A stretch of 64,000 nucleotides of DNA from Deltaproteobacteria bacterium RIFCSPHIGHO2_02_FULL_40_28 (GTDB lineage: Bacteria; UBA10199; 2-12-FULL-40-28). The stretch lies in contig MGRJ01000030.1 in NCBI GenBank assembly GCA_001798135.1, forward strand, positions 1-64,000, given 5' to 3'. The notes under the pieces were generated by a model, which had not been told where the DNA came from, searched no databases, and saw only the letters and a list, made by a program, of their open reading frames with translations. Of this stretch, positions 34,337 through 44,086 are shown one piece after another; the stretch's first letter is position 1, and each line of letters opens with the position of its first letter. The position numbers were made by a program, and so were the translations under genes.

Positions 34337-36199
34337 TTAAACTGTACTTTGACGTTTGGAGGTGGTTGCGCTTCTTCCCCAGCTTGTATTGCGTGAGGCT
34401 AACCAATCGGCATAGGCATAAATATCTTCGGTGGTTTTATCACGACCGTCACGGCTAGAATTACCACCTTCATCAGAAACATTCATATTGCCTCTCACAT
34501 AAACTTCTCCAGCAGCATGGCTTACACGCCCACCATCTCCATCGTTTCCACTATCGGCTAAAACACCAGCCTGCCTTAGACCTACATAGGCAGCAACCAT
34601 TCTAGGATTGTCTGGGGTTTGAGCATCTCTGGCGGCTGCAAGATCCATGACTTGAGTAAGTAAAATACCATGGGGTTGTACACTTACCTGCGGAGGAAGA
34701 GCTTCAACAATTTCAGCAACACCTTCTCTCTCTTGTTGCCCATCATCAGAGGCAACAAGAACAGTTGCATGTTCAACACCTGGTTCTAAATCTCCTTCTT
34801 CAACGGAAGGAATACGAAGAACATCATCACCTGTTTCATTTTGATCATGGGATGCAAGCGCGCTATTTCCATGAGTTCCGTTAAAATCTTCTAAAAGTTC
34901 GTTAGGCATTGATTGCCTGGGTGCGATAGTTAAAGTGTTTCCTTCACTTGTTCCTCTTGTTCCAGTTGGAAGTGTTGAAGTACCATTGGCCAAAGCAAGA
35001 GCTGCAGGTGAAAAAGATCCCACTACAACACCACCAGCTTCACTAGAATTATTTTCTTCAGTTGTAAGGGTAGCTACTACAGCTGATTGATGTGTGGTTT
35101 CTAAAACTTCTTCGTCTTCACCTTCAGAAACTTCTTCCCCATCAACTGGGGCGAGAGTTGCTGCCACTGTTGCTCCGTCAGTTTCGCCTGTTGTAAAATC
35201 AATGGGTTCATCTACTGTAAGATCAGATGGCTCTGCTGCAACGGCAAGAGCATCTTCGGTTACAAAATCCTCTTCATAGTATGAAGCATAATCTGGTGTT
35301 GCAAAGCCGGTAGGCACATTTTCGGCACCTTGTTGCATGCTGCTGGCAACACGCTGGGCAGAACGGTTAGCCTCTGTCCCTGATTTTGCTTGTTGTGTTT
35401 GTGCAGCAGGAGCCACCGTTGGATTTGTAGCGGCAGCAGCTACAGGCTGACTTCCTTCCACTTGTGGAACACTGACAACAACAATCACTTCTTCAGATGG
35501 AGGATAACCAAACCAACCGGCAACAGCTTTTTCAACCGGATCTGGAGTTACGGCTTTAATAACACTTTTGACAGCACCAATAGCTTTATCAAGCCAACTG
35601 GACTCTTCAGCTTGAGCTTGCGAGGTTTGCACTTGCGCAACTTGGGGAGGAGAGACTTCTTGATTAACCTCTACAGGTGGAAAATAAGTTGCAACATAAT
35701 CTTCTACTGCATCTGGAATAAAAAACTGATACCCATCGATAATAGCACCACCAATTGAAGTGCTATCAACATAATCGTAAGCCTCTCTCACACTCCCTGT
35801 AATAGTACTATAAGCACGATCCATCATGCCTGGCTCATCATGCACACGAGCAGCTACTGGCTGGATGGCACGAACAGGTTCTACAGGGGTATCCGAACGA
35901 ACAACTTCAACATATTGGTTTAGAGTTTGATTAGGCGGAAGAACAGGAATGGTTTGAGTGTCATCGCTGGCAAGCCAATCCGAAACTGCATTAGCCCCTG
36001 CAGCCAGACTATCATAGACTTCCCCAGCCGTATCGTAAACATCACTTGCTGCTGAAGCTGCAGAATCATAAAAATCCTCTGCAGTTCTGCCTGCTGCAGC
36101 TACTTGATTTTCTGCATCAGATACTAGTTGTGCAATACTGTCATACCAAGAACTAGATCCAGTTTGATTTGCATTATTTGGTGTTACGTTATCAGCCAT
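34337..36199 (-). CDS. Large acidic low-complexity protein, unknown
   Basis: Protein of 620 residues, no signal peptide or clear membrane helix. An N-terminal 60-residue helical segment is rich in Ala, Asp, Ser and Tyr with 11-residue-like periodicity (DFYDSAASAASDVYDTAGEV). The middle is disordered, acidic and rich in Thr, Pro, Gln and Val; a C-terminal part (about 540-620) is more ordered. Codon usage looks normal. Not recognised; could be a surface, effector or stress protein. An AACACAA/TTGTGTT repeat at about 36238-36255 lies upstream. Confidence 0.5.
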   Translation of the reverse strand: MADNVTPNNANQTGSSSWYDSIAQLVSDAENQVAAAGRTAEDFYDSAASAASDVYDTAGEVYDSLAAGANAVSDWLASDDTQTIPVLPPNQTLNQYVEVVRSDTPVEPVRAIQPVAARVHDEPGMMDRAYSTITGSVREAYDYVDSTSIGGAIIDGYQFFIPDAVEDYVATYFPPVEVNQEVSPPQVAQVQTSQAQAEESSWLDKAIGAVKSVIKAVTPDPVEKAVAGWFGYPPSEEVIVVVSVPQVEGSQPVAAAATNPTVAPAAQTQQAKSGTEANRSAQRVASSMQQGAENVPTGFATPDYASYYEEDFVTEDALAVAAEPSDLTVDEPIDFTTGETDGATVAATLAPVDGEEVSEGEDEEVLETTHQSAVVATLTTEENNSSEAGGVVVGSFSPAALALANGTSTLPTGTRGTSEGNTLTIAPRQSMPNELLEDFNGTHGNSALASHDQNETGDDVLRIPSVEEGDLEPGVEHATVLVASDDGQQEREGVAEIVEALPPQVSVQPHGILLTQVMDLAAARDAQTPDNPRMVAAYVGLRQAGVLADSGNDGDGGRVSHAAGEVYVRGNMNVSDEGGNSSRDGRDKTTEDIYAYADWLASRNTSWGRSATTSKRQSTV

Positions 36200-36369
36200 A
36201 GATACACGAAATCCTTACATCTAATTATCGGCCAATCAACACAAAAAGTTGTGTTATCATTCTTTTTTTATTACTCTTTTTTATGTTTATTTATTTTAGT
36301 AATATCATATAGTTATAATGTAATTGGTTTTCATTTGACGGGTGTTTTTTTACCTGTTAAGCCCTTTCC

Positions 36370-37338
36370 ATGCAATATCGTCTCTTTGGAAGAACAAAAA
36401 TTCAGGTTTCTGAAATTGGGCATGGTACCTGGACGATGGGTTCCAGGTGGGGTGCACGTGATGATAGAACAGCCATTGATTCACTAGTTGCTTCCATTGA
36501 TCTGGGTGTTAATTTCATCGATACAGCCTTTGTGTATGGGCATGGTCATAGCGAAGGTCTCATTGCTTCGGCCTTAAAATTACGACCCAAAAAAGAAATC
36601 TTTATTGCAACAAAAGTTCCTCCAAAAAATCACCAGTGGCCAGCACAACATGCGGTACCCGTGGAAGAAAGCTTCACTAAAAAACACATCATCGAGTACA
36701 CCGAAAAAAGCCTCAAAAATTTACGACGTGATTTTATAGATCTGCAACAGTTGCATGTGTGGAACGATACCTGGCTGGGTCACGGGGATTTTTTGGAGGG
36801 AATTGAAAAATTAAAACAAGAAGGCAAAATTCGTTTCTTTGGAGTTTCCCTTAACGATCACCAGCCAAACTCCGCACTGCAGATAGTGGCATCTGGATTA
36901 ATTGATAGCGTGCAAGTGATTTACAATATTTTTGATCAAACACCAGAAACAAAACTTTTTCCGGTTTGCCAAAAACACAATGTTGCTGTAATTGCCCGCG
37001 TCCCTTTTGACGAAGGGTCGCTTACCGGCACGCTCACACCCCAAACAATTTTTCATCCCAAAGATTGGCGAAAAACTTACTTCACACCAGAACGCCTGCC
37101 CGAAGTTTGCCAAAAAGTGAACAAACTCACATTTCTTGTCCGGGATGAAATTAAAACCCTGTCACAGGCTGCCCTCAAATTTTGTCTCTCGCATCCGCAG
37201 GTTTCCCTTGTGATTCCTGGCATGAAAAAAATAAATCATGTAAAAGAAAATTGCGCGGCTTCTGATGGAAAAATACTCACCGGAGAAGAATTAGAAAAAA
37301 TTAAAACACATGCGTGGAATCGAAATTTTTATAATTAA
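36370..37338 (+). CDS. Aldo/keto reductase
   Basis: Protein of 322 residues, TIM barrel AKR. DLGVNFIDTAFVYGHGHSE holds Asp and Tyr, ATKVPP the Lys and LQQLHVW the His of the catalytic tetrad. NAD(P)H-dependent; substrate unknown. Convergent with asd, only 3 bp between stops. Confidence 0.9.
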   Translation: MQYRLFGRTKIQVSEIGHGTWTMGSRWGARDDRTAIDSLVASIDLGVNFIDTAFVYGHGHSEGLIASALKLRPKKEIFIATKVPPKNHQWPAQHAVPVEESFTKKHIIEYTEKSLKNLRRDFIDLQQLHVWNDTWLGHGDFLEGIEKLKQEGKIRFFGVSLNDHQPNSALQIVASGLIDSVQVIYNIFDQTPETKLFPVCQKHNVAVIARVPFDEGSLTGTLTPQTIFHPKDWRKTYFTPERLPEVCQKVNKLTFLVRDEIKTLSQAALKFCLSHPQVSLVIPGMKKINHVKENCAASDGKILTGEELEKIKTHAWNRNFYN

Positions 37339-37341
37339 ATT

Positions 37342-38355
37342 TTAGGCAATCAACTTTTCTGCAATCTGGATGGCATTCAAGGCAGCACCTTTTAAAATTT
37401 GATCACCACACACAAAAAGATTAATTCCATTTTTAAGTCCTAAATCTTTGCGAATACGCCCCACAAAAATATCATCCTGGCTGGTTACAGCACGCGGCAT
37501 AGGAAAAATATTGGCCTTTCGATCATCCACAACTTTTACTCCAGGCATTGCTTTTAATGCCTCGGTTACTTCTTCCACACTGAGTTCTTTTTCTAGCTCT
37601 AAATGAATGGCCTCAGAATGAGCCCTAACCACCGGCACTCGAACGGCTGTAGGTGAAATAAGCATGTGATCATCATGTAGAATTTTTTTGGTTTCGTTGA
37701 CTACCTTCATTTCTTCTTGAGAATACCCTTCTGCTCCAATAGCCGAATCATGAGAAAAAAGATTAAAGGCAATGGCATGTTTGAAAACAGAAGGATTGAT
37801 TTTTTTCCCTTCTAAATCGTCCTGTGTTTGGTTTTTTAATTCAGCAATGGCCTTGGCCCCTGCCCCGCTTACTGCCTGATAGGTTGCAATCACCATGCGT
37901 TTAATACGAGAAAGTTTATAAATGGGATAAATGGCCATTAAAGCAATAATGGTGGTGCAATTGGGATTGGCAATAATTCCCTGATGTTTGGCAATATCTT
38001 CCGGATTTACCTCAGGCACAACCAAAGGAACCTTGGGATCCATGCGGTAGGCACTTGAGTTATCAATCACAACAGCACCAGCGGCTACCGCATGAGAAGC
38101 AAATTTTTTACTTTGATCCCCACCCGCAGAAAAAAGTGCAATATCGATACTCTCAAAAGAATTTTCTTTCAGTTCAGAAACAGGATAATTTTTTCCACGG
38201 AAATTCATTTTTTTTCCAACAGACCGACTGGAGGCCAAAAGACGCAATTCCCCAATGGGAAAATTTCTTTTTTCCAAAACTTTTAAAAACTCCACACCAA
38301 CAGCACCAGTTGCTCCTGCAATGGCAACATTATATTTTGATTTTTTGAGTAACAT
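37342..38355 (-). CDS. asd: Aspartate-semialdehyde dehydrogenase
   Basis: Protein of 337 residues from ATG 38355; the longer reading frame upstream runs through repeats and is rejected. NAD(P)-binding VAIAGATGAVG, catalytic Cys133 in NPNCTT, QAVSGAGAKA and His in RAHSEAIHLE. It makes aspartate semialdehyde for Lys, Thr and Met. Downstream of leuB across a 190-bp repeat block. Confidence 0.95.
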   Translation of the reverse strand: MLLKKSKYNVAIAGATGAVGVEFLKVLEKRNFPIGELRLLASSRSVGKKMNFRGKNYPVSELKENSFESIDIALFSAGGDQSKKFASHAVAAGAVVIDNSSAYRMDPKVPLVVPEVNPEDIAKHQGIIANPNCTTIIALMAIYPIYKLSRIKRMVIATYQAVSGAGAKAIAELKNQTQDDLEGKKINPSVFKHAIAFNLFSHDSAIGAEGYSQEEMKVVNETKKILHDDHMLISPTAVRVPVVRAHSEAIHLELEKELSVEEVTEALKAMPGVKVVDDRKANIFPMPRAVTSQDDIFVGRIRKDLGLKNGINLFVCGDQILKGAALNAIQIAEKLIA

Positions 38356-38369
38356 ACTTTTAAACCGAC

Positions 38370-38537
38370 GTAGGGGCGGGGGCATCCCGCCCAACCAAAC
38401 AGGGCGCGAAAACCGCGCCCCTGCACATAAATCCACATCACAATTAAATCCGTAGGGGCAGGCCCCTGTGCCTGCCCGTGATTTGGGCAACCACGGGGGG
38501 TTGCCCCTACGTAGGGGCGAGTTCCCGTGCCACCCAT
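38370..38537. repeat. Array of GTAGGGGC-type hairpin repeats between leuB and asd
   Basis: Several hairpins in a row: GTAGGGGCGGG...CCCGCC, GGGCGCG...CGCGCCC, GTAGGGGCAGG...CCTGCCC and GGGCAACC...GGTTGCCC. Each resembles a family of intergenic repeats (see 6472-6500 and 54469-54535). No gene fits in 38356-38546. Confidence 0.75.
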
Positions 38538-38546
38538 TTTTATCTT

Positions 38547-39623
38547 TTACAATTCTTTACAAATCGCTTCTCCCATTTCTTTTGTTCCTACTTTTTGAAA
38601 ACCTTGAGTATAAATATCAGCTGTGCGTAATCCCTTGTTTAATACATTTTCAACTGCCTTTTTAATCAAACCCGCTTCGTTTTTAAGTCCAAAAGAATAA
38701 TCAAGCATCATGCCTACAGATAAAATGGTAGCAATGGGATTTGCTAAATTTTTTCCTGCAATATCAGGTGCCGAACCATGGATGGGTTCATAAAGCCCCA
38801 AGGATTTTTCATTAAGTGAAGCCGAAGGAAGCATTCCAATAGAACCCGTTAACATGGCGGCCTCATCACTTAAAATATCCCCAAATAAATTGGTAGTTAC
38901 CACAACATCAAATTGTTTTGGATTACGAATAAGCTGCATGGCACAATTATCAACATACATGTGAGAAAGGAGAACATCAGCATAATTTTTATGAACCTGG
39001 CTTACTACAAAGCGCCAAAGCTCGGTACATTCCAAAACATTGGCTTTATCTACAGAACAAAGTTTCTTTTTTCTTTTGCGTGCTAATTCAAAAGCCACCT
39101 TGGCAATCCGTTCAATTTCCTTGGTGGTATACACCATAGTGTTAGTGCCTCTTTTCTCTCCATTGGGAAGTATTTCAACACCACGAGGTTTTCCAAAATA
39201 AACATCTCCCGTTAATTCACGTACCACCATCAAATCGATTCCCTCAATCACTTCACGCTTCAAAGTAGAAGCCTCTACCAATGGAGAAAAAACAACGGCT
39301 GGACGTAAATTAGCAAAGAGTCCCAATTCAGCACGCAACCCCAAAAGAGCCCTTTCTGGACGCACAGAATAATCAAGCCCTTCCCATTTGGGTCCACCCA
39401 CAGCACCTAAAAGAACAGCATCTGATTTTTTGGCCAGTTTTAAAGTGGCTTCGGGCAAGGGATTACCCGTTGCATCACAGGCACATCCTCCCACAGGAGC
39501 TTCTTCCATCTCAAAACCCACCCCTGTTTTTTTGGAAATGGTTTTTAAAACCCGCACAGCCATGCCCACCACTTCTGGCCCAATTCCATCTCCAGCTAAA
39601 ACTGCAATTTTGTATGACGTCAT
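38547..39623 (-). CDS. leuB: 3-isopropylmalate dehydrogenase
   Basis: Protein of 358 residues from ATG 39623; AGAAGG 5 nt upstream favours it over the in-frame GTG 39638. [12 protein letters not shown], the [21 protein letters not shown] substrate loop and [11 protein letters not shown] metal motif are present. NAD-dependent step of leucine synthesis. leuC and leuD are not in the window. Confidence 0.96.
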   Translation of the reverse strand: MTSYKIAVLAGDGIGPEVVGMAVRVLKTISKKTGVGFEMEEAPVGGCACDATGNPLPEATLKLAKKSDAVLLGAVGGPKWEGLDYSVRPERALLGLRAELGLFANLRPAVVFSPLVEASTLKREVIEGIDLMVVRELTGDVYFGKPRGVEILPNGEKRGTNTMVYTTKEIERIAKVAFELARKRKKKLCSVDKANVLECTELWRFVVSQVHKNYADVLLSHMYVDNCAMQLIRNPKQFDVVVTTNLFGDILSDEAAMLTGSIGMLPSASLNEKSLGLYEPIHGSAPDIAGKNLANPIATILSVGMMLDYSFGLKNEAGLIKKAVENVLNKGLRTADIYTQGFQKVGTKEMGEAICKEL

Positions 39624-39638
39624 ATTTTCCTTCTCCAC

Positions 39639-39923
39639 TTATTTCTTCTTAAACAATTCCTCCAACTTCTTTTTTGCATCATCTACTGCTGTGCTTCCCA
39701 TTGCACTTTTTTCTGATGGAGAAAAATAATCGCAAAAATTAGATTTTTCCTTCTCCAATACCCGATCTGCTTGGAGTTCGCGGCATTCATTATAAACTTT
39801 GGGATCATAAAAAATGCAGTTGAAACAACAATGCAAATCACGCCCACAATGAGGACAATCATCTCGTCTTCCAACACGATTGCCTCCCAGGGCAATCTCT
39901 TTGTGACAACTAAAACACTGCAT
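39639..39923 (-). CDS. Small zinc-ribbon protein
   Basis: Protein of 94 residues with CFSCHKE and CPHCGRDLHCCFNC-rich N-terminal half (at least three Cys pairs) and a Lys/Glu-rich coil at the C-terminus. Lies between leuA and leuB with no gaps, so co-transcribed. Role unknown. Confidence 0.7.
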   Translation of the reverse strand: MQCFSCHKEIALGGNRVGRRDDCPHCGRDLHCCFNCIFYDPKVYNECRELQADRVLEKEKSNFCDYFSPSEKSAMGSTAVDDAKKKLEELFKKK

Positions 39924-41456
39924 TTAAATTCCCTGGGGTGACTTTCTGGAGGTGGCTTCTCCCATGCGATTAATGGCCTGAAGAAAAGCCATGGCTGAAG
40001 CTACGATAATATCGGTATGGGCTCCACTCCCCCGTGTTGTTTTTTTATTATCCGAAATGGTGACAAAAACTTCACCTTGCGCGTCTGTGCCTCCTGTAAT
40101 GGCATTAACTCCATACCGCTCTAAGGTGCCCTCAAAATGAGTAAGATTTTTAATAGCCTTGTAAACGGCATCCACAGGGCCAGCTCCCATTTCTGTAGCG
40201 AACATTTCTTGACCATTTTTTTCCACCACAACACTTGCACTAGCTAGTTTTGTACTTTCACTCACCACTTTCGAAGATTTAAAAATATATTTGTCCCTTG
40301 TTTTTTCTTCTTGGGTTTCCACTAATGAGAGAATATCTTCGTCGTAAACATTTTTTTTACGATCTGCCAAATCTTTAAAAGCCTTGAAAGCTCGATCTAG
40401 CTCCACGTCATCTAAGGGCACACCCAACACATTTAAACGCTCACGAAAAGCATGACGACCTGAATGCTTTCCCAAAATTAATTTATTACGCGGAATGCCA
40501 ACAGATTCTGGAGTCATAATTTCATAAGTTTGCTGATATTTTAAAATCCCATCTTGATGAATACCCGCTTCATGAGCAAAGGCATTATCTCCCACAATGG
40601 CCTTATTAGGTTGCACATGCATACCGGTAATATGAGTTAACAATTTAGATGCCGGATAAATTTGCTCTGTGCGAATGCTGGTGGTGTAAGGTATTTTATC
40701 TTTGCGTACATTAAGCGTCATCACAATTTCTTCCAAAGAAGCATTGCCTGCGCGCTCACCAATGCCATTTACTGTACACTCTACTTGCCTGGCACCATTC
40801 TCAACAGCAACAAGAGAATTAGCCACAGCTAAACCCAAATCGTTATGGCAATGCACACTGATAACAGCTTGATTGATATTGGGCACATTTTCCTTCAAGT
40901 ACCGAATCAGGGCACCAAACTCTGATGGAATGGTGTAGCCCACCGTATCTGGCACATTGATGGTGGTAGCTCCGCTAGCAATGACGGTTTCAAAAACCTT
41001 GGCCAAATAAGCCCTATCACTTCGGGTTGCATCTTCAGCCGAAAATTCGACATCGGGAGTGTAGTGTTTGGCATGGGCCACTGCAAAGGCTGCCTCTTCT
41101 AATACCTGCTCCCTGGTTTTATTCAGCTTGTACTTTAAATGAATATCTGAGGTTGCAATAAAGGTATGAATACGTGGGCGTGCGGCATTTTTAACTGCTT
41201 CCCAGCAACGATCAATATCCATTTTATTGGCTCTCGAAAGACCAGCAACCACAGGGCCCTTCACTTCTTTTGCAATGGTTTTTACTGCTTCAAAATCACC
41301 TTGAGAGGCAACAGGAAACCCCGCCTCAATAATATCTACATTCAGCTTAGAAAGTTCTATGGCCATGCGGAGCTTTTCATCCAGGTTCATACTACATCCT
41401 GGAGATTGTTCCCCATCACGCAGAGTTGTATCAAAAATTTTAATCACATGATTCAT
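39924..41456 (-). CDS. leuA: 2-isopropylmalate synthase
   Basis: Protein of 510 residues. [16 protein letters not shown] start, [14 protein letters not shown] metal site, [10 protein letters not shown], and the C-terminal LeuA allosteric domain ([12 protein letters not shown]). First leucine-specific step; Leu feedback likely. ATGA overlap with pssA. Confidence 0.97.
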   Translation of the reverse strand: MNHVIKIFDTTLRDGEQSPGCSMNLDEKLRMAIELSKLNVDIIEAGFPVASQGDFEAVKTIAKEVKGPVVAGLSRANKMDIDRCWEAVKNAARPRIHTFIATSDIHLKYKLNKTREQVLEEAAFAVAHAKHYTPDVEFSAEDATRSDRAYLAKVFETVIASGATTINVPDTVGYTIPSEFGALIRYLKENVPNINQAVISVHCHNDLGLAVANSLVAVENGARQVECTVNGIGERAGNASLEEIVMTLNVRKDKIPYTTSIRTEQIYPASKLLTHITGMHVQPNKAIVGDNAFAHEAGIHQDGILKYQQTYEIMTPESVGIPRNKLILGKHSGRHAFRERLNVLGVPLDDVELDRAFKAFKDLADRKKNVYDEDILSLVETQEEKTRDKYIFKSSKVVSESTKLASASVVVEKNGQEMFATEMGAGPVDAVYKAIKNLTHFEGTLERYGVNAITGGTDAQGEVFVTISDNKKTTRGSGAHTDIIVASAMAFLQAINRMGEATSRKSPQGI

Positions 41457-42289
41457 TGCAACATTTCCTTTTGTTTTTCTTCTTCCTCCTCCTCATAGGG
41501 AGGTATTTCATCTGGCATCACCAATTCTTTAGGACCTGCCTGAAAAAAGTGCTTCATCACATCTGCAAAACTTTTAATTTTAGAGTGTGAACGAAAAATA
41601 GTTTCTAGCACTCCCGTCAGTACATACACCAACGAAATAACAAAAAGTACAATTTGTGGAGCCGAGGCCAAAACAAAAACTCCAACCACAACAAAAACAA
41701 GCACCAAAAAATGGGTTCTGGGTGAACGATCCAAACTCTTAAAACTCCGATAGGCAACATTGCTTACCATCAAGGGGGCTACAAAAAATACCATGGCTAA
41801 AACCAGGTAACTCTCGGTAGGGCCGCCTCCCAAAACATGACTGTAAAGTATCACATAAGTTACCAAAAGAGAAGCAGCCCCAGGAACAGGAAGCCCTTGA
41901 AAATGCTTCTTCTCCACGTTTCCAGCCTGCACATTAAACCTGGCTAAACGGAGAGCTGAACAAGCAAAATAAAGAAAACAAGCGGCCCAACCAATGCGGC
42001 TAAAATAAAACAAGCCAAACTTGTACATCAAAATGGAAGTAGCTAAGCCAAAAGAAGATAAATCAACAAGCGAATCATACTCTAAACCAAATTCACTCTG
42101 GGTTTTAGTTAACCTGGCTACTCGCCCATCTAAAAAATCACAAACTCCAGCAAATAAAATGGCCCAAGCTGCAGCAACAAAATCTTCGTTAATGGAACGA
42201 ATAATGGAAAAAAAACCAAAAAAGAGATTTCCTGTTGTAAACAGGTTGGGGAGAATATAAATTCCACGTCTTAAACCTATTTTTTTCAT
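41453..42289 (-). CDS. pssA: CDP-diacylglycerol-serine O-phosphatidyltransferase
   Basis: Protein of 278 residues from ATG 42289; longer frame rejected since this ATG overlaps the psd stop by ATGA. The CDP-alcohol phosphotransferase motif, DG-x2-AR-x8-G-x3-D-x3-D, starts at Asp54. Multiple membrane helices. Makes phosphatidylserine, the substrate of Psd next door. Confidence 0.95.
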   Translation of the reverse strand: MKKIGLRRGIYILPNLFTTGNLFFGFFSIIRSINEDFVAAAWAILFAGVCDFLDGRVARLTKTQSEFGLEYDSLVDLSSFGLATSILMYKFGLFYFSRIGWAACFLYFACSALRLARFNVQAGNVEKKHFQGLPVPGAASLLVTYVILYSHVLGGGPTESYLVLAMVFFVAPLMVSNVAYRSFKSLDRSPRTHFLVLVFVVVGVFVLASAPQIVLFVISLVYVLTGVLETIFRSHSKIKSFADVMKHFFQAGPKELVMPDEIPPYEEEEEEKQKEMLQ

Positions 42290-42930
42290 ACAGTTCCCGT
42301 CTTCTGAGCTAAAATTGTTTCCCCAGCTTTTACTTTCCCCCCCACTGTAACACACACTTGAAAACTTTTTGGCAAATACACATCCATCCTCGAACCAAAA
42401 CGAATCAACCCGTAAATTTGCCCTTTACCTAAAGTTTCACCTTCCTTGGCATAACAGATAATTCTTCTCGCTAACCATCCCGCAATTTGAACAAATCCAA
42501 TTTGATCACCATGAGCTGTTCTTACAACCACAAGATTTTGTTCGTTTTGTATGGATGCATTTTCATCATAGGCTTTTAAAAAAAGGCCCTTTTTATAAAC
42601 TACTTTTTCTACCATCCCCGCTACAGGAGAGCGATTCACATGTACATTAAGGGGAGACATAAAAATACTCACCCTCGTCGTATCATTTCCTTCTAACATT
42701 TCTCCTTCACGAACACTCAAAATGGTTCCATCTGCAGGAACCACAATAATTCCTTCTCCAGCAGGAATTTTTCTGGATGGATTTCTAAAAAAAGAAACAA
42801 CAAAAACAAATAAAGCCGTTAGGGCTAACCCAAAAAAAATACTAAAACGAAAACCCGCCAAAGCCATTAAGAAAGCAATTCCAATAAAGGGATAGCCTTC
42901 TTTTGCAATTTTATCATCATTGGTGGTCAT
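42286..42930 (-). CDS. psd: Phosphatidylserine decarboxylase, short form
   Basis: Protein of 214 residues, the archaeal/PSD-A short type. Self-cleavage site GS in FGSRMD at Gly179-Ser180 gives the pyruvoyl cofactor. N-terminal helix pair anchors it. Converts phosphatidylserine to phosphatidylethanolamine. ATGA overlaps with both ilvN and pssA. Confidence 0.95.
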   Translation of the reverse strand: MTTNDDKIAKEGYPFIGIAFLMALAGFRFSIFFGLALTALFVFVVSFFRNPSRKIPAGEGIIVVPADGTILSVREGEMLEGNDTTRVSIFMSPLNVHVNRSPVAGMVEKVVYKKGLFLKAYDENASIQNEQNLVVVRTAHGDQIGFVQIAGWLARRIICYAKEGETLGKGQIYGLIRFGSRMDVYLPKSFQVCVTVGGKVKAGETILAQKTGTV

Positions 42931-43409
42931 GTTTTTTTGCCTCTTTGCAATGCAATTTCTCCTGTTTGCACAAAATCTAAAATGCCATAAGGCTTAAAAA
43001 GATGAAGAGCTGATTTAATTCGATTTTCATCTCCGGTTACTTCGATCATGCAAGACTTGCTATCAACATCTAAAATTTCTGCCCCTAATGCACCCACGGC
43101 TTTGATAATTTCGGGGCGGGTTTTTTGATTAAGAACCACCCGGATAATAGCTAAAATGCGATCCACAGGATTTTCCATCGTTACATCTTGTACTTTAATA
43201 ACATTCACCAGTTTATTGAGTTGCTTGGTAATTTGTTCAATCACTGGATCTGATCCACTGGTTACAAGAGTCATGCGTGATACTTTGGGATCAAGGGTTT
43301 CGGCCACCGTGAGACTTTGAATATTATACCCCCGTCCCGAAAAAAGCCCCGCTATTCTGGTTAAAACCCCAAACTCATTTTCTACAAGTGCTGTTAGTGT
43401 GTGTTTCAT
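42927..43409 (-). CDS. ilvN: Acetolactate synthase regulatory subunit
   Basis: Protein of 160 residues. N-terminal ACT domain (FGVLTRIAGLFSGRGYNIQS) and ALS_ss_C domain. It gives Val feedback control to IlvB. Neither ilvB nor ilvC is near: the gene begins an operon at the promoter 43447-43475 and runs into psd. Its catalytic partner must be elsewhere. Confidence 0.94.
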   Translation of the reverse strand: MKHTLTALVENEFGVLTRIAGLFSGRGYNIQSLTVAETLDPKVSRMTLVTSGSDPVIEQITKQLNKLVNVIKVQDVTMENPVDRILAIIRVVLNQKTRPEIIKAVGALGAEILDVDSKSCMIEVTGDENRIKSALHLFKPYGILDFVQTGEIALQRGKKT

Positions 43410-43446
43410 AGTTTACCTCAATATTTTCATAGTCTTATCTTTAGGG

Positions 43447-43475
43447 ATATAAGATAGGAGGGCTGCCAGTGTCAA
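43447..43475 (-). promoter_or_regulatory. Promoter of the ilvN-psd-pssA-leuA-leuB operon
   Basis: Minus strand: TTGACA at 43475-43470, 17-nt spacer, TTATAT at 43452-43447. ATG of ilvN is 38 bp further on. A TATCTT/AAGATA inverted repeat overlaps the -10. Confidence 0.65.
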
Positions 43476-43483
43476 GACCCTCA

Positions 43484-44086
43484 TTACTTACCAAAATCAG
43501 GGGGTTGGAGGTAATCGAGGGTGGCTTGAGTGGGAGACAAAGGCAAAATAGCTTCATTATAATGAAGAAGGAGTTGAGAAGAAGCCTTGGGAAATAAATC
43601 AGGCTCTAATAAAAAAAATTCTTCTCCCAAGGCCTTGCATTTTTCTTCTAAAACCGCAGGTACAAAGGTGGATTCGGGAAAAACACACTCCAATTGTTGG
43701 CCTTTTTTATTCCACGCACCCGCATAAAATTTTTCTCTCCCGGCTCTTAAAACAGAAACCACCAAACCATCTTTTTCACAACCCATGCATTTGGCTTTTA
43801 AACTCGAAACTGGATACAAAAAAAGACCGCTTGGGAGAGCCAATCCTAAACAAGTTGATAAACCAACCCGCAAACTGGTGTAAGCACCAGGCCCACGAGA
43901 AAAAAATATTCCATTTAATTGAGGCAAATGAATGTGATGTTTTTGTAAAAGTTCTTGAATGGCAGGCAAAAGTTTTTCGGAATGAGTCATCTCCGATGGA
44001 GGTAAAATAATTTCATCCCACACTTTTTTTTCATCACCCAGTGCTATACTTAAAAACTTGGTAGAACTTTCAACAGCCAAAAACAT
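43484..44086 (-). CDS. tsaB: tRNA t6A biosynthesis protein TsaB
   Basis: Protein of 200 residues, ASKHA fold. LAVESSTKFLSIAL phosphate loop and FSRGPGAYTSLRVGLS motif. Partner of TsaD in t6A37 synthesis. ATG abuts the rseP stop. Last gene of the rpsB group. Confidence 0.92.
   Translation of the reverse strand: MFLAVESSTKFLSIALGDEKKVWDEIILPPSEMTHSEKLLPAIQELLQKHHIHLPQLNGIFFSRGPGAYTSLRVGLSTCLGLALPSGLFLYPVSSLKAKCMGCEKDGLVVSVLRAGREKFYAGAWNKKGQQLECVFPESTFVPAVLEEKCKALGEEFFLLEPDLFPKASSQLLLHYNEAILPLSPTQATLDYLQPPDFGK

Noticed and set aside
36238-36255. AACACAA/TTGTGTT inverted repeat as a terminator
   Set aside because: AT-rich stem, not downstream of a plus-strand gene; more likely an operator or chance.
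38283-38537. Minus-strand ORF of 84 codons upstream of asd
   Set aside because: Low-complexity translation of tandem GTAGGGGC hairpins; asd starts at the ATG 38355.
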